This document shows, piece by piece, positions 34,571 to 42,178 of a DNA stretch of 64,000 bases. Source of the stretch: Halorubrum salinarum (lineage in GTDB: Archaea > Halobacteriota > Halobacteria > Halobacteriales > Haloferacaceae). The notes under the pieces are model-generated. The model was not told where the DNA came from and searched no databases. It worked only from the letters and a program-made list of their open reading frames with translations. Both the position numbers and the translations under genes were made by a program. The stretch spans positions 1,426,001 to 1,490,000 of the forward strand of contig NZ_CP053941.1 of the NCBI RefSeq assembly GCF_013267195.1. The letters are read 5' to 3'. The first letter of the stretch is position 1, and each line of letters begins with the position of its first letter.

Positions 34571-35697
34571 CAGCCGATCACCTCCTCGATCGCGTCGACG
34601 ACCGCGTCGGCGTGCTCGCGCTCGATCGTCAGCGGCGGGAGCAGCCGGAGCACGGTCCGTCCCGCGGGGAGCGCGAGGATCTGGTGCTCGATGGCGAGGT
34701 CGCGCAGCAGCCGGTTCGAGCCGCGGCGCACCTCGATCCCCACCATCAGCCCGTCGCCGCGCACGTCGCGCACGTCGTCGCCGAGGCGGTCGCGGAGCTC
34801 GCTGCGGAGGTAGGACCCCACCTCGTCGGCGTGCGCGGGCAGGCCCTCGCGCTCGATCACGTCGAGGGTGGCGCCCGCGGCCGCGGAGACGACCGGGCCG
34901 CCGGAGAACGTCGAGCCGTGGTCGCCGGCGTCCGCGGCGATCCAGTCGCGGCACAGCGTCGCGCCGATCGGGAGCCCGCTGCCGAGCCCCTTCGCGGTCG
35001 TGAGGACGTCCGGAACCACGTCGTGATTCTCCGCGGCCCACATCGACCCGGTCCGACCGAGCCCGGTCTGGATCTCGTCGAGGATCATCGCGGCGCCGCT
35101 TGTCGCGGTCGCGACCCGGACGGCCTGGAGGTACTCGGTCGAGACGGGGTTGATCCCGCCCTCGCCCTGGAGCGGTTCCAGGATGACCGCGGCGGTGTCC
35201 TCGTCGACGGCCTCGCGCATCGCGTCGGCGTCGCCGTACTCGACGAACTCGACGCCGCCCGCGAGCGGGCCGAACCCCTGCTTGTACTTGTCCTTCCACG
35301 TCGTCGCGAGCGTCCCCATCGTCCGGCCGTGGAACCCCTGCGTGGTCGCGACGATCTTCTCGCGGCCCGTCGCGTGCCGGGCGAACTTCAGCGCGGCCTC
35401 GTTCGCCTCCGTGCCGGAGTTACAGAGCCAGACGTTGTCGACGTCGACGGGCGCGACCTCGGCCAACTGCTCGTACAGCGCCGTCCGCGCCGCGTGCGGG
35501 TACGACGCCTGGACGTACATGAGTTCCTCCAGCTGGCTCGTCGCGGCGTCGACGACCTCGGGGTGGCAGTGGCCCACCGGCGTACAGGCGTAGCTGGCGC
35601 CGAAATCGAGGTACTCGGTGCCGTTCGCGTCCGTGAGGTGGACCCCGTCTCCGGACGTGATCTCGATCGGCTTCTCCGAGAAGACGAAGCCGCTCAC
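34570..35697 (-). CDS. argD: ArgD/LysJ, carrier-bound ornithine aminotransferase
   Basis: PLP aminotransferase converting ArgW-bound glutamate semialdehyde to ArgW-bound ornithine. 375 residues of class III aminotransferase: FGASYACTPVGHCHPEVV, WLCNSGTEANEAALKFARHATG, FHGRTMGTLATTWKDKY, the PLP Asp in MILDEIQTGLGRTG, the Schiff-base lysine in TTAKGLGSGLPIGA, and STFSGGPVVSAAAGATL. The start at 35695-35697 overlaps the argB stop by four bases, and the end meets argE. In bacteria the same fold serves N-acetyl substrates; the neighbouring carrier argW indicates the carrier-bound form here. Confidence 0.94.
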   Translation of the reverse strand: MSGFVFSEKPIEITSGDGVHLTDANGTEYLDFGASYACTPVGHCHPEVVDAATSQLEELMYVQASYPHAARTALYEQLAEVAPVDVDNVWLCNSGTEANEAALKFARHATGREKIVATTQGFHGRTMGTLATTWKDKYKQGFGPLAGGVEFVEYGDADAMREAVDEDTAAVILEPLQGEGGINPVSTEYLQAVRVATATSGAAMILDEIQTGLGRTGSMWAAENHDVVPDVLTTAKGLGSGLPIGATLCRDWIAADAGDHGSTFSGGPVVSAAAGATLDVIEREGLPAHADEVGSYLRSELRDRLGDDVRDVRGDGLMVGIEVRRGSNRLLRDLAIEHQILALPAGRTVLRLLPPLTIEREHADAVVDAIEEVIG

Positions 35698-36626
35698 GCG
35701 GTCTCACCCCCTTCCTCGGCGGCCTCGCCGCCGTCGGCGTCGCCTCCCGCGCCGTCGCCGAGCGCGGACCGCTCGATGGCCGTCCCCTCGCCGCCGAGCG
35801 CGGCGACGACCGGGTCGCGGACGTTGGCGTCCGCGATCACGACGCGGCCGGCGCCGCCTTCGAGCGCCTCCCTCGCGGCCATCACCTTCTTGCCCATGAA
35901 CCCCTCGGCGGCGTCCTCGACGGCTGCTAGCTCCTCGGGCGTCGCGGCCGCGTCGATGCGGGTCTCGGGGTCGTCCGGGTCGGCGTACACGCCCGACACG
36001 TCGGTCAGGAGGACGAGGTCGGCGCCGAGCGCGCCGGCGACCGCCGCGGCCGCCCGGTCGGCGTCCGCGTTGACGGGGGTCACCTCGCCGTCGCCCTCGT
36101 CGCCCGCCATCGGCGGCGAGACGACGGGGGTGTAGCCGTCGTCGAGGAGGCCGGCGAGCAGGTCGGCGTTCACCGACTCGATCTTCCCCGAGTGGTCGCC
36201 GCGGCGGATCTTCCGCCTGCCGTCCTCGACGACGCGGACCGCCGACTTGCGGGGCCCGGAGAGGAGCCCGCCGTCGACGCCCGAGAGGCCGACCGCGTCG
36301 ACCCCGGCCGAGCGGAACTCCGCCGTCAGTTCCGTGTTGAGCTTGCCCGCCATCGCCATGGAGAACGCCTCCATCGTCTCTGCGTCGGTGAAGCGGCCGG
36401 TAACGCCCGAGGCGGACTCGACGTACTCCGGCTCGATGCCGAGCCGTCCGAGCGTCTCGTCGACGACCGTCGAGCCGCCGTGGACGACGACGACCTCGCG
36501 GCCGTTCGCCGTCAGGTGCGCCACGTCGCCGACCGCGCCGGCGGGGTCGACCGCCTTCGCGCCGCCGACCTTCACGACGACCGGGGGCTCGTCGGCGGCC
36601 GCGCCGTCGGTCCGCTCCCCGCTCAT
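35694..36626 (-). CDS. argB: ArgB/LysZ, carrier-bound glutamate kinase
   Basis: Phosphorylates the gamma-carboxylate of glutamate attached to ArgW. 310 residues of amino acid kinase fold: VVVKVGGAKAVDPAG, VVVVHGGSTVVDETLGRLG, KLNTELTAEFRSAGVDAVGLSGVDGGL, the ATP-site VNADADRAAAAVAGALGADLVLLTDVSGVY, and FMGKKVMAAREALEGG. A 25-residue acidic Gly-rich tail follows the domain. The start at 36624-36626 overlaps the argC stop by four bases (ATGA). The frame continues open upstream in the argC region but without homology. Confidence 0.93.
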   Translation of the reverse strand: MSGERTDGAAADEPPVVVKVGGAKAVDPAGAVGDVAHLTANGREVVVVHGGSTVVDETLGRLGIEPEYVESASGVTGRFTDAETMEAFSMAMAGKLNTELTAEFRSAGVDAVGLSGVDGGLLSGPRKSAVRVVEDGRRKIRRGDHSGKIESVNADLLAGLLDDGYTPVVSPPMAGDEGDGEVTPVNADADRAAAAVAGALGADLVLLTDVSGVYADPDDPETRIDAAATPEELAAVEDAAEGFMGKKVMAAREALEGGAGRVVIADANVRDPVVAALGGEGTAIERSALGDGAGGDADGGEAAEEGGETA

Positions 36627-37699
36627 GGCGCACCCACCGGGTGGAGCCCGTCGAACTCCAGGCCGGCGGTCTCGGGCAGCCCGAGCGCGACGTTCGCCGC
36701 GTGGACCGCCTGTCCCGCCGAGCCCTTGGTCATGTTGTCGATGGCCGAGAAGACGACGACGCGCCGGTTCCCGGGGTCGAGCTCGAAGCCGACCTCGCCG
36801 TGGTTCGTCCCGGCGACCGACTTCGGCTCGGGGTAGCGGTAGACGCCGCCCCCGCCCGAGACGATCCGCATGAACGGCTCGTCGGCGTAGGCGTCGCGGT
36901 ACGCGCCCCACAGGTCCCCCTTCGAGACCGGCTCGTCGGGGAAGACGTGGCAGGTCGCGCTCGCGCCGCGCACCATGTCGACCGCGTGGACGGTGAACGA
37001 GACCGAGAGGCCGAGGTACGCCTCGATCTCCGCCTCGTGGCGGTGACCGGTAGGCGCGTACGGGCGCACGACGCCCGAGCGCTCCGGGTGCGAGGAGGCC
37101 GCGCCGCCGCCGGCGCCCCCCTCCGAGGAGCCGACCTTCACGTCGACGACGACCTCGCCGGCCTCGGGACCGAGCGCGCCCGCGTCGACGAGCGGCTTCA
37201 GCCCGAGGATCGTCGCGGTCGCGTTGCAGCCGCCGCCCGCGATCAGGTCCGCGCCGCGGAGGTTCTCCCGGTTCAGCTCCGGGAGCGCGTACTCGGCGCG
37301 CTCTAAGTACTCCGGCGACTCGTGGCCGTCGTACCACTCGTCGTAGGCGTCGGCCTCGGGGAGCCGGAAGTCCGCCGAGAGGTCGACGACCGTGTCGGCC
37401 GCCTCGAAGAACTCGTCGATCCGGCCCATCGAGACGCCGTGGGGCGTCGCCGCGAACAGCACGTCGACCGACTCCAGGTCGTCCGGGTCCGAGAAGCGTA
37501 GGTCGAGCCCGCGCAGGTTCGGGTGCGAGCGCCCGACGGTCATGTTGTCGGCCGACCGCGAGGTGGCCTGGACGACCTCGAAGCCCGGGTGCCCGGCGAG
37601 GAGCCGCAGCAGCTCGCCGCCGGTGAAGCCGGTGCCGCCGACGACGCTCGCGGTGTACGTCTCCGCGGTCGCCGCGCCGGGTTCGGCGTCCGCGGTCAT
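36623..37699 (-). CDS. argC: ArgC/LysY, carrier-bound glutamyl-phosphate reductase
   Basis: NADPH-dependent reductase giving ArgW-bound glutamate semialdehyde. 358 residues: nucleotide-binding ASVVGGTGFTGGELLRLLAGHPGFEVVQATSRS, VDVLFAATPHGVSMGRIDEF, VVDLSADFRL, catalytic Cys in IAGGGCNATATILGLKPLVD, VGSSEGGAG, HRHEAEIEAYLG with the active-site His, and SAIDNMTKGSAGQAVHAANV. An N-terminal extension of about 15 residues precedes the fold. The start at 37697-37699 overlaps the argX stop by four bases. The AGGGCNATA active site is full. Confidence 0.95.
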   Translation of the reverse strand: MTADAEPGAATAETYTASVVGGTGFTGGELLRLLAGHPGFEVVQATSRSADNMTVGRSHPNLRGLDLRFSDPDDLESVDVLFAATPHGVSMGRIDEFFEAADTVVDLSADFRLPEADAYDEWYDGHESPEYLERAEYALPELNRENLRGADLIAGGGCNATATILGLKPLVDAGALGPEAGEVVVDVKVGSSEGGAGGGAASSHPERSGVVRPYAPTGHRHEAEIEAYLGLSVSFTVHAVDMVRGASATCHVFPDEPVSKGDLWGAYRDAYADEPFMRIVSGGGGVYRYPEPKSVAGTNHGEVGFELDPGNRRVVVFSAIDNMTKGSAGQAVHAANVALGLPETAGLEFDGLHPVGAP

Positions 37700-38613
37700 G
37701 CGCTCGCCTCCTCGGCGCGCTCGTCGGTCAGTTCCGCGGCCTTCGCCTCCAGCCAGTCGACGATCCGCGCCGGAACGTCCACGTCGGTGGCCGAATCGAG
37801 CGCCTTGAACTCGACGGTGTGGTTCACCTCGTGGACGGTGTAGTCCTCCGCGCCGCCGTCGGCTGGGTCGGCGTCCGCGTCGACGCCCACCTCCATCAGG
37901 TCGACGCCGAGCATGCCGCCGCCGACCGCGTCCGAGGCCCTCTCGACCAGTTCCGTCGCCCGCTCGTCGAGGTCGAACGACTCCGTCTCGCCGCCCTTTG
38001 CGGCGTTCGTGAGCCAGTGGTCGGACGACCGCGTCATCGCCGCGACCGGTTCGCCGTCGACCGCCAAGACGCGGACGTCGCGCCCGGGCTTGTCGACGAA
38101 CTCCTGGACGTAGAACACCTTGTGCTCGTAGTGGCCGAGCGTCTCCTTGTGTTCCAGTATCGCCTCGGCGGCGTTGCGCGAGTCGATCTTCGCCATCAGC
38201 CGGCCCCACGAGCCGGTGACCGGCTTGAGGACGCACGGGTAGCCGAACTCCTCGATCGCTTCCAAGGCGGCCTCCTTCGTGAACGCCACCTCCGTCGCCG
38301 GGGTCGGCACGTCCGCCTCGGCGAGCGCGAGCGAGTTCTTCGCCTTGTCGGCGCAGACGTCGCCCGTCTCGGGGGAGTTCACCACCGGGACGCCGTAGCT
38401 GTCGAGGAAGCGGGTCGCGTACAGCGACCGGCTCGTCGACAGGCAGCGGTCGACGACGATGTCGAGGTCGTCGACCGCCGCCGTCGTGGACTCTAACCCG
38501 AACCGCTCCGTCCGGACGTCGATCTTCTCGACCTCGTGGCCCCGGTCGCGGAGCTCGTTGAGGAGGAGCTTCTCGTCTCTCCGGATCCGGGAGTAGAGGA
38601 TCCCTACGTGCAT
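37696..38613 (-). CDS. argX: ArgX/LysX, ATP-grasp ligase joining glutamate to the carrier protein
   Basis: Forms the bond between the C-terminal glutamate of ArgW and the amino group of free glutamate, protecting it. 305 residues of ATP-grasp fold: VGILYSRIRRDEKLLLNELRDRG at the start, DIVVDRCLSTSRSLYATRF, VVNSPETGDVCADKAKNSLALAEADVPTP, VLKPVTGSWGRLMAKIDSRNAA with the ATP-binding Lys, YVQEFVDKPGRDVRVLAVDG, and VHEVNHTVEFKAL with the metal-binding Glu/Asn. I start at MHVG (38611-38613); a Met three codons earlier is possible. Members specific for aminoadipate (LysX) and glutamate (ArgX) are hard to separate, but the operon is for arginine. Confidence 0.92.
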   Translation of the reverse strand: MHVGILYSRIRRDEKLLLNELRDRGHEVEKIDVRTERFGLESTTAAVDDLDIVVDRCLSTSRSLYATRFLDSYGVPVVNSPETGDVCADKAKNSLALAEADVPTPATEVAFTKEAALEAIEEFGYPCVLKPVTGSWGRLMAKIDSRNAAEAILEHKETLGHYEHKVFYVQEFVDKPGRDVRVLAVDGEPVAAMTRSSDHWLTNAAKGGETESFDLDERATELVERASDAVGGGMLGVDLMEVGVDADADPADGGAEDYTVHEVNHTVEFKALDSATDVDVPARIVDWLEAKAAELTDERAEEASA

Positions 38614-38654
38614 GTCGACCACTCGCGTGTCGCGGCCGTGGCGGTCGTCGCCAT

Positions 38655-38843
38655 CTACTCGCCCCAGTCCTCCTCGAGCTCCGGCGCCTCCTCCAAGACG
38701 ACCGGGTCGAGCGAGATGACCTCCAGTTCGGTCCCGGTGACCGGACTGTCGATGATCTCGCCGACCTCGACGTCGGCCGGGATCTCGATTTCCTCGCCCG
38801 TGATCGGGTCCTCCGCGGTCAGCGTGTCGGTGTCGCTCGTCAT
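38655..38843 (-). CDS. argW: ArgW/LysW, amino-group carrier protein lacking zinc cysteines
   Basis: 62-residue carrier to whose C-terminal glutamate the intermediates of arginine synthesis are attached. The diagnostic C-terminus PELEEDWGE and the core VEVGEIIDSPVTGTELEVISLDPVVLEEAP are present. In the bacterial protein this core has two CxxC pairs binding zinc; here the equivalent positions read DPITGE and SPVTGT with no cysteine at all in the protein. The ATG at 38841-38843 follows a CATAAAGG promoter box (38871-38878, minus CCTTTATG) at leaderless spacing. A longer in-frame start at 38906 would put that box inside the gene. It precedes argX by 41 bases and probably starts the operon argWXCBDEF. 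Confidence 0.9.
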   Translation of the reverse strand: MTSDTDTLTAEDPITGEEIEIPADVEVGEIIDSPVTGTELEVISLDPVVLEEAPELEEDWGE

Positions 38844-39065
38844 CGTGCCAGCACCTCCGCCGTGAACGGGCATAAAGGCTTCGAACTTATCGGATAATTT
38901 ATACAAAATGGATCGGTCGCTAACGGGAATAGATCGGCGAAATACCGGTGTGTCGAGATCGAATGTCAGATCTCGGTAGTAAGTATGTCCCCCTACGGGG
39001 ACGGTCGTCGGCGTCGGTCGGGTCGGTCCCGACCGAGCCGACGCGGACCTCGCGGGCGTCGCGGC
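38844..39065. promoter_or_regulatory. Region between argH and argW: promoter and hairpins
   Basis: Contains the argW promoter box (38871-38878) and a second AT-rich stretch TTTATACAAAATGG (38898-38911). Two inverted repeats follow towards argH: CGAGATC/GATCTCG (38954-38960 with 38969-38975) and GTCCCC/GGGGAC (38987-38992 with 38997-39002). The hairpins could end the argGH transcript. No T-run is seen after them. Confidence 0.5.
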
Positions 39066-40580
39066 TCAGACATAGCGGTCGACCTCCGCGTCCAGCGCCT
39101 CGCTCGCGTCGGCGAGCGCGTCGCGCTCGGCCGTCAGCGCGGCCTCGTCTCCCTCGATCCCCGCCTCGGCGCCGGCGAGCGCGTCGGCGACCGCCTCCGG
39201 GGCCGGTCCCCCGGCGGAGTCGCGGCTCGCGACGCTTTCGGCCGGGTCGAGCGCCGACTCCACGTCCTCGCGGCTCACGTACGCGGAGAGGGGCTCGCCC
39301 GTCACCTTTCGAGCGGCCTCGTCAACTTTTGCGGCCGCCGCGGCCGGCGAGTCGTCGTCCGCGACCGTCTCCGCCGCGGTCGCGACGATCTCGTGGGCCG
39401 TCCGGAAGGGGAGCCCGCCGGTCGCGAGCAGGTCGGCGACGCCCGTGGCCGTCGAGAACCCCTCCCCGGCGGCCGTCGCGAGCGCGGCCTCGTCCCACTC
39501 CGCGGTCGCGACCGCGCCCGCGGCGACCTCGGTCGCCTCCCGCACGTCGCCGGCGATCTCGAAGACGCTCGCGTGAGCGCGCTGGAGGTCGCGGTTGTAG
39601 GCGCGCGGGAGCCCCTTCAGCAGGCTCAGGGTGCCGGTCGCCTCGCCGATCGCGTCGCCCGCCACGCCGCGGGTCAGCTCCAGCGTGTCGGGGTTCTTCT
39701 TCTGGGGCATGATCGAGGAGGTGGACGAGTAGGCGTCGGAGAGCTCGACGACCCCCTTGTTCGAAAATACGATCAGGTCCTCCGCGAGCCCCGACAGCGT
39801 CGTCGCGAGCGTCGCGAGCGCGCTCGCCGACTCCGCGAGGAAGTCGCGGGCGGAGGCGGCGTCCATCGAGTTGCGGACCGTCCCGTCGAAGCCGAGCAGC
39901 GCCGCGGTGCGGTCGCGGTCGACGTCGAACGGCGTCCCGGCGAACGCGGCCGCGCCGAGGGGCGACCGGTTCACGCGGTCGTACGCGTCGAGCAGGCGCT
40001 CCGTGTCGCGCGCGAGCCCGCCCTCGTACGACAGCAGATAGTGCCCGACCGTCGTCGGCTGGGCCGGCTGGAGGTGGGTGTACCCTGGCATCACCGTCTC
40101 CGCGTGCTCCTCGGCGACCTCGACGAGCGCCTCGCGGGCCGCGACCGTCGCCTCGGCGGCGTCGAGCAGGTCCTCGCGCAGCCGGTACCGGATGCACGTC
40201 GCAACCTCGTCGTTGCGCGAGCGGGCGGTGTGCATCCGGCCGCCGTCCGGGCCGATCCGGTCGATCACCGCGGTCTCGATGGCCTCGTGAACGTCCTCGC
40301 CGCCGGGGAGTTCGCCGTGCCCGGCGGCCTCGACGGCGTCGAGCGCGCCGAGGATCTCGCCCGCGACCGCGTCGTCGACGATCCCCTGCTCCGCGAGCAT
40401 GACCACGTGCGCGCGGTCGACCGCGAGGTCGGCCTCGAAGATGGTCGCGTCGGCCGCGAGGCTCGACAGGAACTCGCGGGCGGGGCCGCCGCTGAAGCGG
40501 TCGCGGCGGACGGCGGTGTCGCTCCCGCCGCCCGCTCCGCCGTCGGCGTCCGTCGCGGCGTCGGGATCGTCGTCGGTCAT
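39066..40580 (-). CDS. argH: ArgH, argininosuccinate lyase
   Basis: Splits argininosuccinate into arginine and fumarate. 504 residues of the fumarase/aspartase superfamily: DLAVDRAHVVMLAEQGI, GGRMHTARSRNDEVATCIRYRL with the TxRSRND motif, MPGYTHLQPAQPTTVGHYLL holding the catalytic His, STSSIMPQKKNPDTLEL with the mobile signature loop and catalytic Ser, and KGLPRAYNRDLQ. The N-terminal 30 residues are acidic and halophile-specific. The start at 40578-40580 lies directly after the argG stop, so the two are one transcript. It ends 222 bases before the argW gene. Confidence 0.96.
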   Translation of the reverse strand: MTDDDPDAATDADGGAGGGSDTAVRRDRFSGGPAREFLSSLAADATIFEADLAVDRAHVVMLAEQGIVDDAVAGEILGALDAVEAAGHGELPGGEDVHEAIETAVIDRIGPDGGRMHTARSRNDEVATCIRYRLREDLLDAAEATVAAREALVEVAEEHAETVMPGYTHLQPAQPTTVGHYLLSYEGGLARDTERLLDAYDRVNRSPLGAAAFAGTPFDVDRDRTAALLGFDGTVRNSMDAASARDFLAESASALATLATTLSGLAEDLIVFSNKGVVELSDAYSSTSSIMPQKKNPDTLELTRGVAGDAIGEATGTLSLLKGLPRAYNRDLQRAHASVFEIAGDVREATEVAAGAVATAEWDEAALATAAGEGFSTATGVADLLATGGLPFRTAHEIVATAAETVADDDSPAAAAAKVDEAARKVTGEPLSAYVSREDVESALDPAESVASRDSAGGPAPEAVADALAGAEAGIEGDEAALTAERDALADASEALDAEVDRYV

Positions 40581-41819
40581 CTACTTCCCGTCGTCCGTCG
40601 CGTCCGGGTCACCGGATCCGTCGGTGGCCAGTTCGGGCTTCGAGACGCTCGCTTTCACGTCGTTCGCGAGGCGCTCCTGGAGCCCGTGGTACTTCGCGAC
40701 GCCAGTCGCGTCGGACTGGGCGATGCCCGCCACGTCCTCGGTGTTGAACGAGGCCATCTCCTCGGAGTAGACGGCGTACTCGGAGTCGCGCGCGACGACG
40801 CGGCAGTCGCCGCCCGAGACCTTCACCGTCGCCGTGCCGGTGACCACGTCCTGCGTCTCGTCGACGAAGGCGTTCAGCGCGTCGACGACGGGCGCGAACA
40901 CGAGCCCCTCGTAGGCCTTCTCGGACCACTCCTGCTCGATCCCCTTCTTGAACGAGCGCTCGTTCTTCGTCAACACGAGGTCTTCGAGCGCCTGATGCGC
41001 GGTCAAGAGGACGGTCGCGGCCGGGTGCTCGTAGTTCTCGCGCACCTTCAGCCCGAGCATGCGGTCCTCCATCACGTCGGTGCGCCCGACGCCGTAGCCG
41101 CCGGCGTACTCGTTGAGGTGCTGGATGAGCGGGACCGGGTCCATCGCCTCGCCGTCGACCGCGACCGGGACGCCCTCCTCGAACGTCACCTCGATGGTGG
41201 TCTCGCCCTCGGGCTCCGCGGTCCACTCGTAGATGTCCTCCGGCGGCTCGTAGTCCGGGTTCTCCAGCTTCCCGCCCTCGACCGCGCGCGACCAGATGTT
41301 CTCGTCGATGGACCAGACGCCGCCGTCGCCGGCCTCGACGGGCAGGTCCTTCTCGGCGGCGTAGTCGATCTCCCACTCGCGGGTGAGGCCCAGCTCGCGC
41401 ACGGGGGCGATCACTTCGAGGTCGGAGCCGCGCCAGACCGCCTCGAAGCGGAGCTGGTCGTTGCCCTTCCCCGTACAGCCGTGGGCGATGGCGTCACAGC
41501 CCTGCTCCTCGGCGACGCCGAGGATCGCCTCGGCGATGACCGGGCGCGCGAGGGCGGTGCCGAGCGGGTAGCCCTGGTAGCTGGCGTTCGCCTTCACCGC
41601 GTCGAAACACAGGTCCGCGAACTCCTCCTTCGCGTCGACGACGTGGATGTCGAGTCCCAGCGCCTCCGCGGTCTCTTCGGCCTCGTCGAACTCCTCGGTC
41701 GGCTGGCCGACGTCGACGTTGACGCCGATGACCTCGTCGTAGCCGTACTCCTCTTTCAGTAGCGGTACGCAGACCGTGGTGTCGAGTCCCCCGCTGAACG
41801 CGAGTGCAACGCTCGTCAT
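40581..41819 (-). CDS. argG: ArgG, argininosuccinate synthase
   Basis: Condenses citrulline and aspartate using ATP. 412 residues: the PP-loop ALAFSGGLDTTVCVPLL at residues 5-21, VIGVNVDVGQP, NASYQGYPLGTALARPVIAEA, IAHGCTGKGNDQLRFE, ELGLTREWEIDYA, YGVGRTDVMEDRMLGLKVREN. A promoter box TTTAAGGG (41843-41850, minus strand) is 24-31 bases before the ATG at 41817-41819, giving a leaderless start. Just upstream lie a terminator-like hairpin with T-run (41871-41896) and a short Arg-rich frame (41956-42084) that may relate to its control. argH follows immediately. Confidence 0.96.
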   Translation of the reverse strand: MTSVALAFSGGLDTTVCVPLLKEEYGYDEVIGVNVDVGQPTEEFDEAEETAEALGLDIHVVDAKEEFADLCFDAVKANASYQGYPLGTALARPVIAEAILGVAEEQGCDAIAHGCTGKGNDQLRFEAVWRGSDLEVIAPVRELGLTREWEIDYAAEKDLPVEAGDGGVWSIDENIWSRAVEGGKLENPDYEPPEDIYEWTAEPEGETTIEVTFEEGVPVAVDGEAMDPVPLIQHLNEYAGGYGVGRTDVMEDRMLGLKVRENYEHPAATVLLTAHQALEDLVLTKNERSFKKGIEQEWSEKAYEGLVFAPVVDALNAFVDETQDVVTGTATVKVSGGDCRVVARDSEYAVYSEEMASFNTEDVAGIAQSDATGVAKYHGLQERLANDVKASVSKPELATDGSGDPDATDDGK

Positions 41820-41842
41820 TACCAGAGTACACCCGGCCTACA

Positions 41843-41850
41843 CCCTTAAA
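41843..41850 (-). promoter_or_regulatory. argG promoter TATA-like box
   Basis: TTTAAGGG on the minus strand, 24-31 bases before the argG ATG, preceded by AAACCGCTGAA as possible BRE. It lies downstream of the terminator-like hairpin, so argG can be transcribed without reading through it. Confidence 0.65.
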
Positions 41851-41870
41851 TTCAGCGGTTTCAATACTGT

Positions 41871-41896
41871 AAGAAAAAGGCGAAGCGGCCGCTCGC
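41871..41896 (-). terminator. Hairpin plus T-run between the Arg-rich ORF and argG
   Basis: On the minus strand GCGAGC-GGCC-GCTTCGC folds into a short stem with one bulged T, followed at once by CCTTTTTCTT. It would end transcripts that come from the upstream promoter at 42107-42116. Confidence 0.6.
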
Positions 41897-41955
41897 GGAA
41901 CGCGGAGTCGAGACTCTTCGGAACGGATCGGCGCGAACGCGACGAGAGGTGAAGG

Positions 41956-42084
41956 TTACTGGCCCGAAGGGCCTCGTCGTCGCGCCGCGCCGGAGGCCGG
42001 TCGCGGCGGTCGGACGTCTCGTCGCGGTCGCAGGGCTCGTCGGCCTCGGAGAAGGGCGGCGTCGAGACGAGCCGCTGCGGTCAT
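41956..42084 (-). CDS. Candidate 42-codon Arg-rich leader peptide upstream of argG
   Basis: Short reading frame from ATG (42082-42084) to TAA (41956-41958). It encodes 42 residues, 12 of them arginine; 11 of the 12 Arg codons are CGA, a codon seldom used in neighbouring genes, including a run of three CGA at 41974-41982. A promoter box GTTTTATACC (42107-42116) lies 23-32 bases before the ATG. A hairpin GGCCC-TTC-GGGCC (41962-41974) overlaps the end of the frame, and a terminator-like hairpin follows at 41871-41896. This is the layout of an attenuator leader for an arginine gene. Against it: argG has its own promoter, and a shifted frame over the same bases shows G/C-biased third positions, though it lacks a start. 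No family recognised. Confidence 0.45.
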   Translation of the reverse strand: MTAAARLDAALLRGRRALRPRRDVRPPRPASGAARRRGPSGQ

Positions 42085-42106
42085 CACGTGTACGTACCCG
42101 ATCTCC

Positions 42107-42116
42107 GGTATAAAAC
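42107..42116 (-). promoter_or_regulatory. Promoter of the Arg-rich short ORF
   Basis: GTTTTATACC on the minus strand is the best TATA-like box in the 360-base gap and is at leaderless distance from the ATG at 42084. No gene on the plus strand would use it. Confidence 0.6.
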
Positions 42117-42178
42117 TGTTCCGCACCGCTCGACCGTCGCAAGGCTTGCCGGACCGGTTCCAGAGGGCGTCCGCCGGA

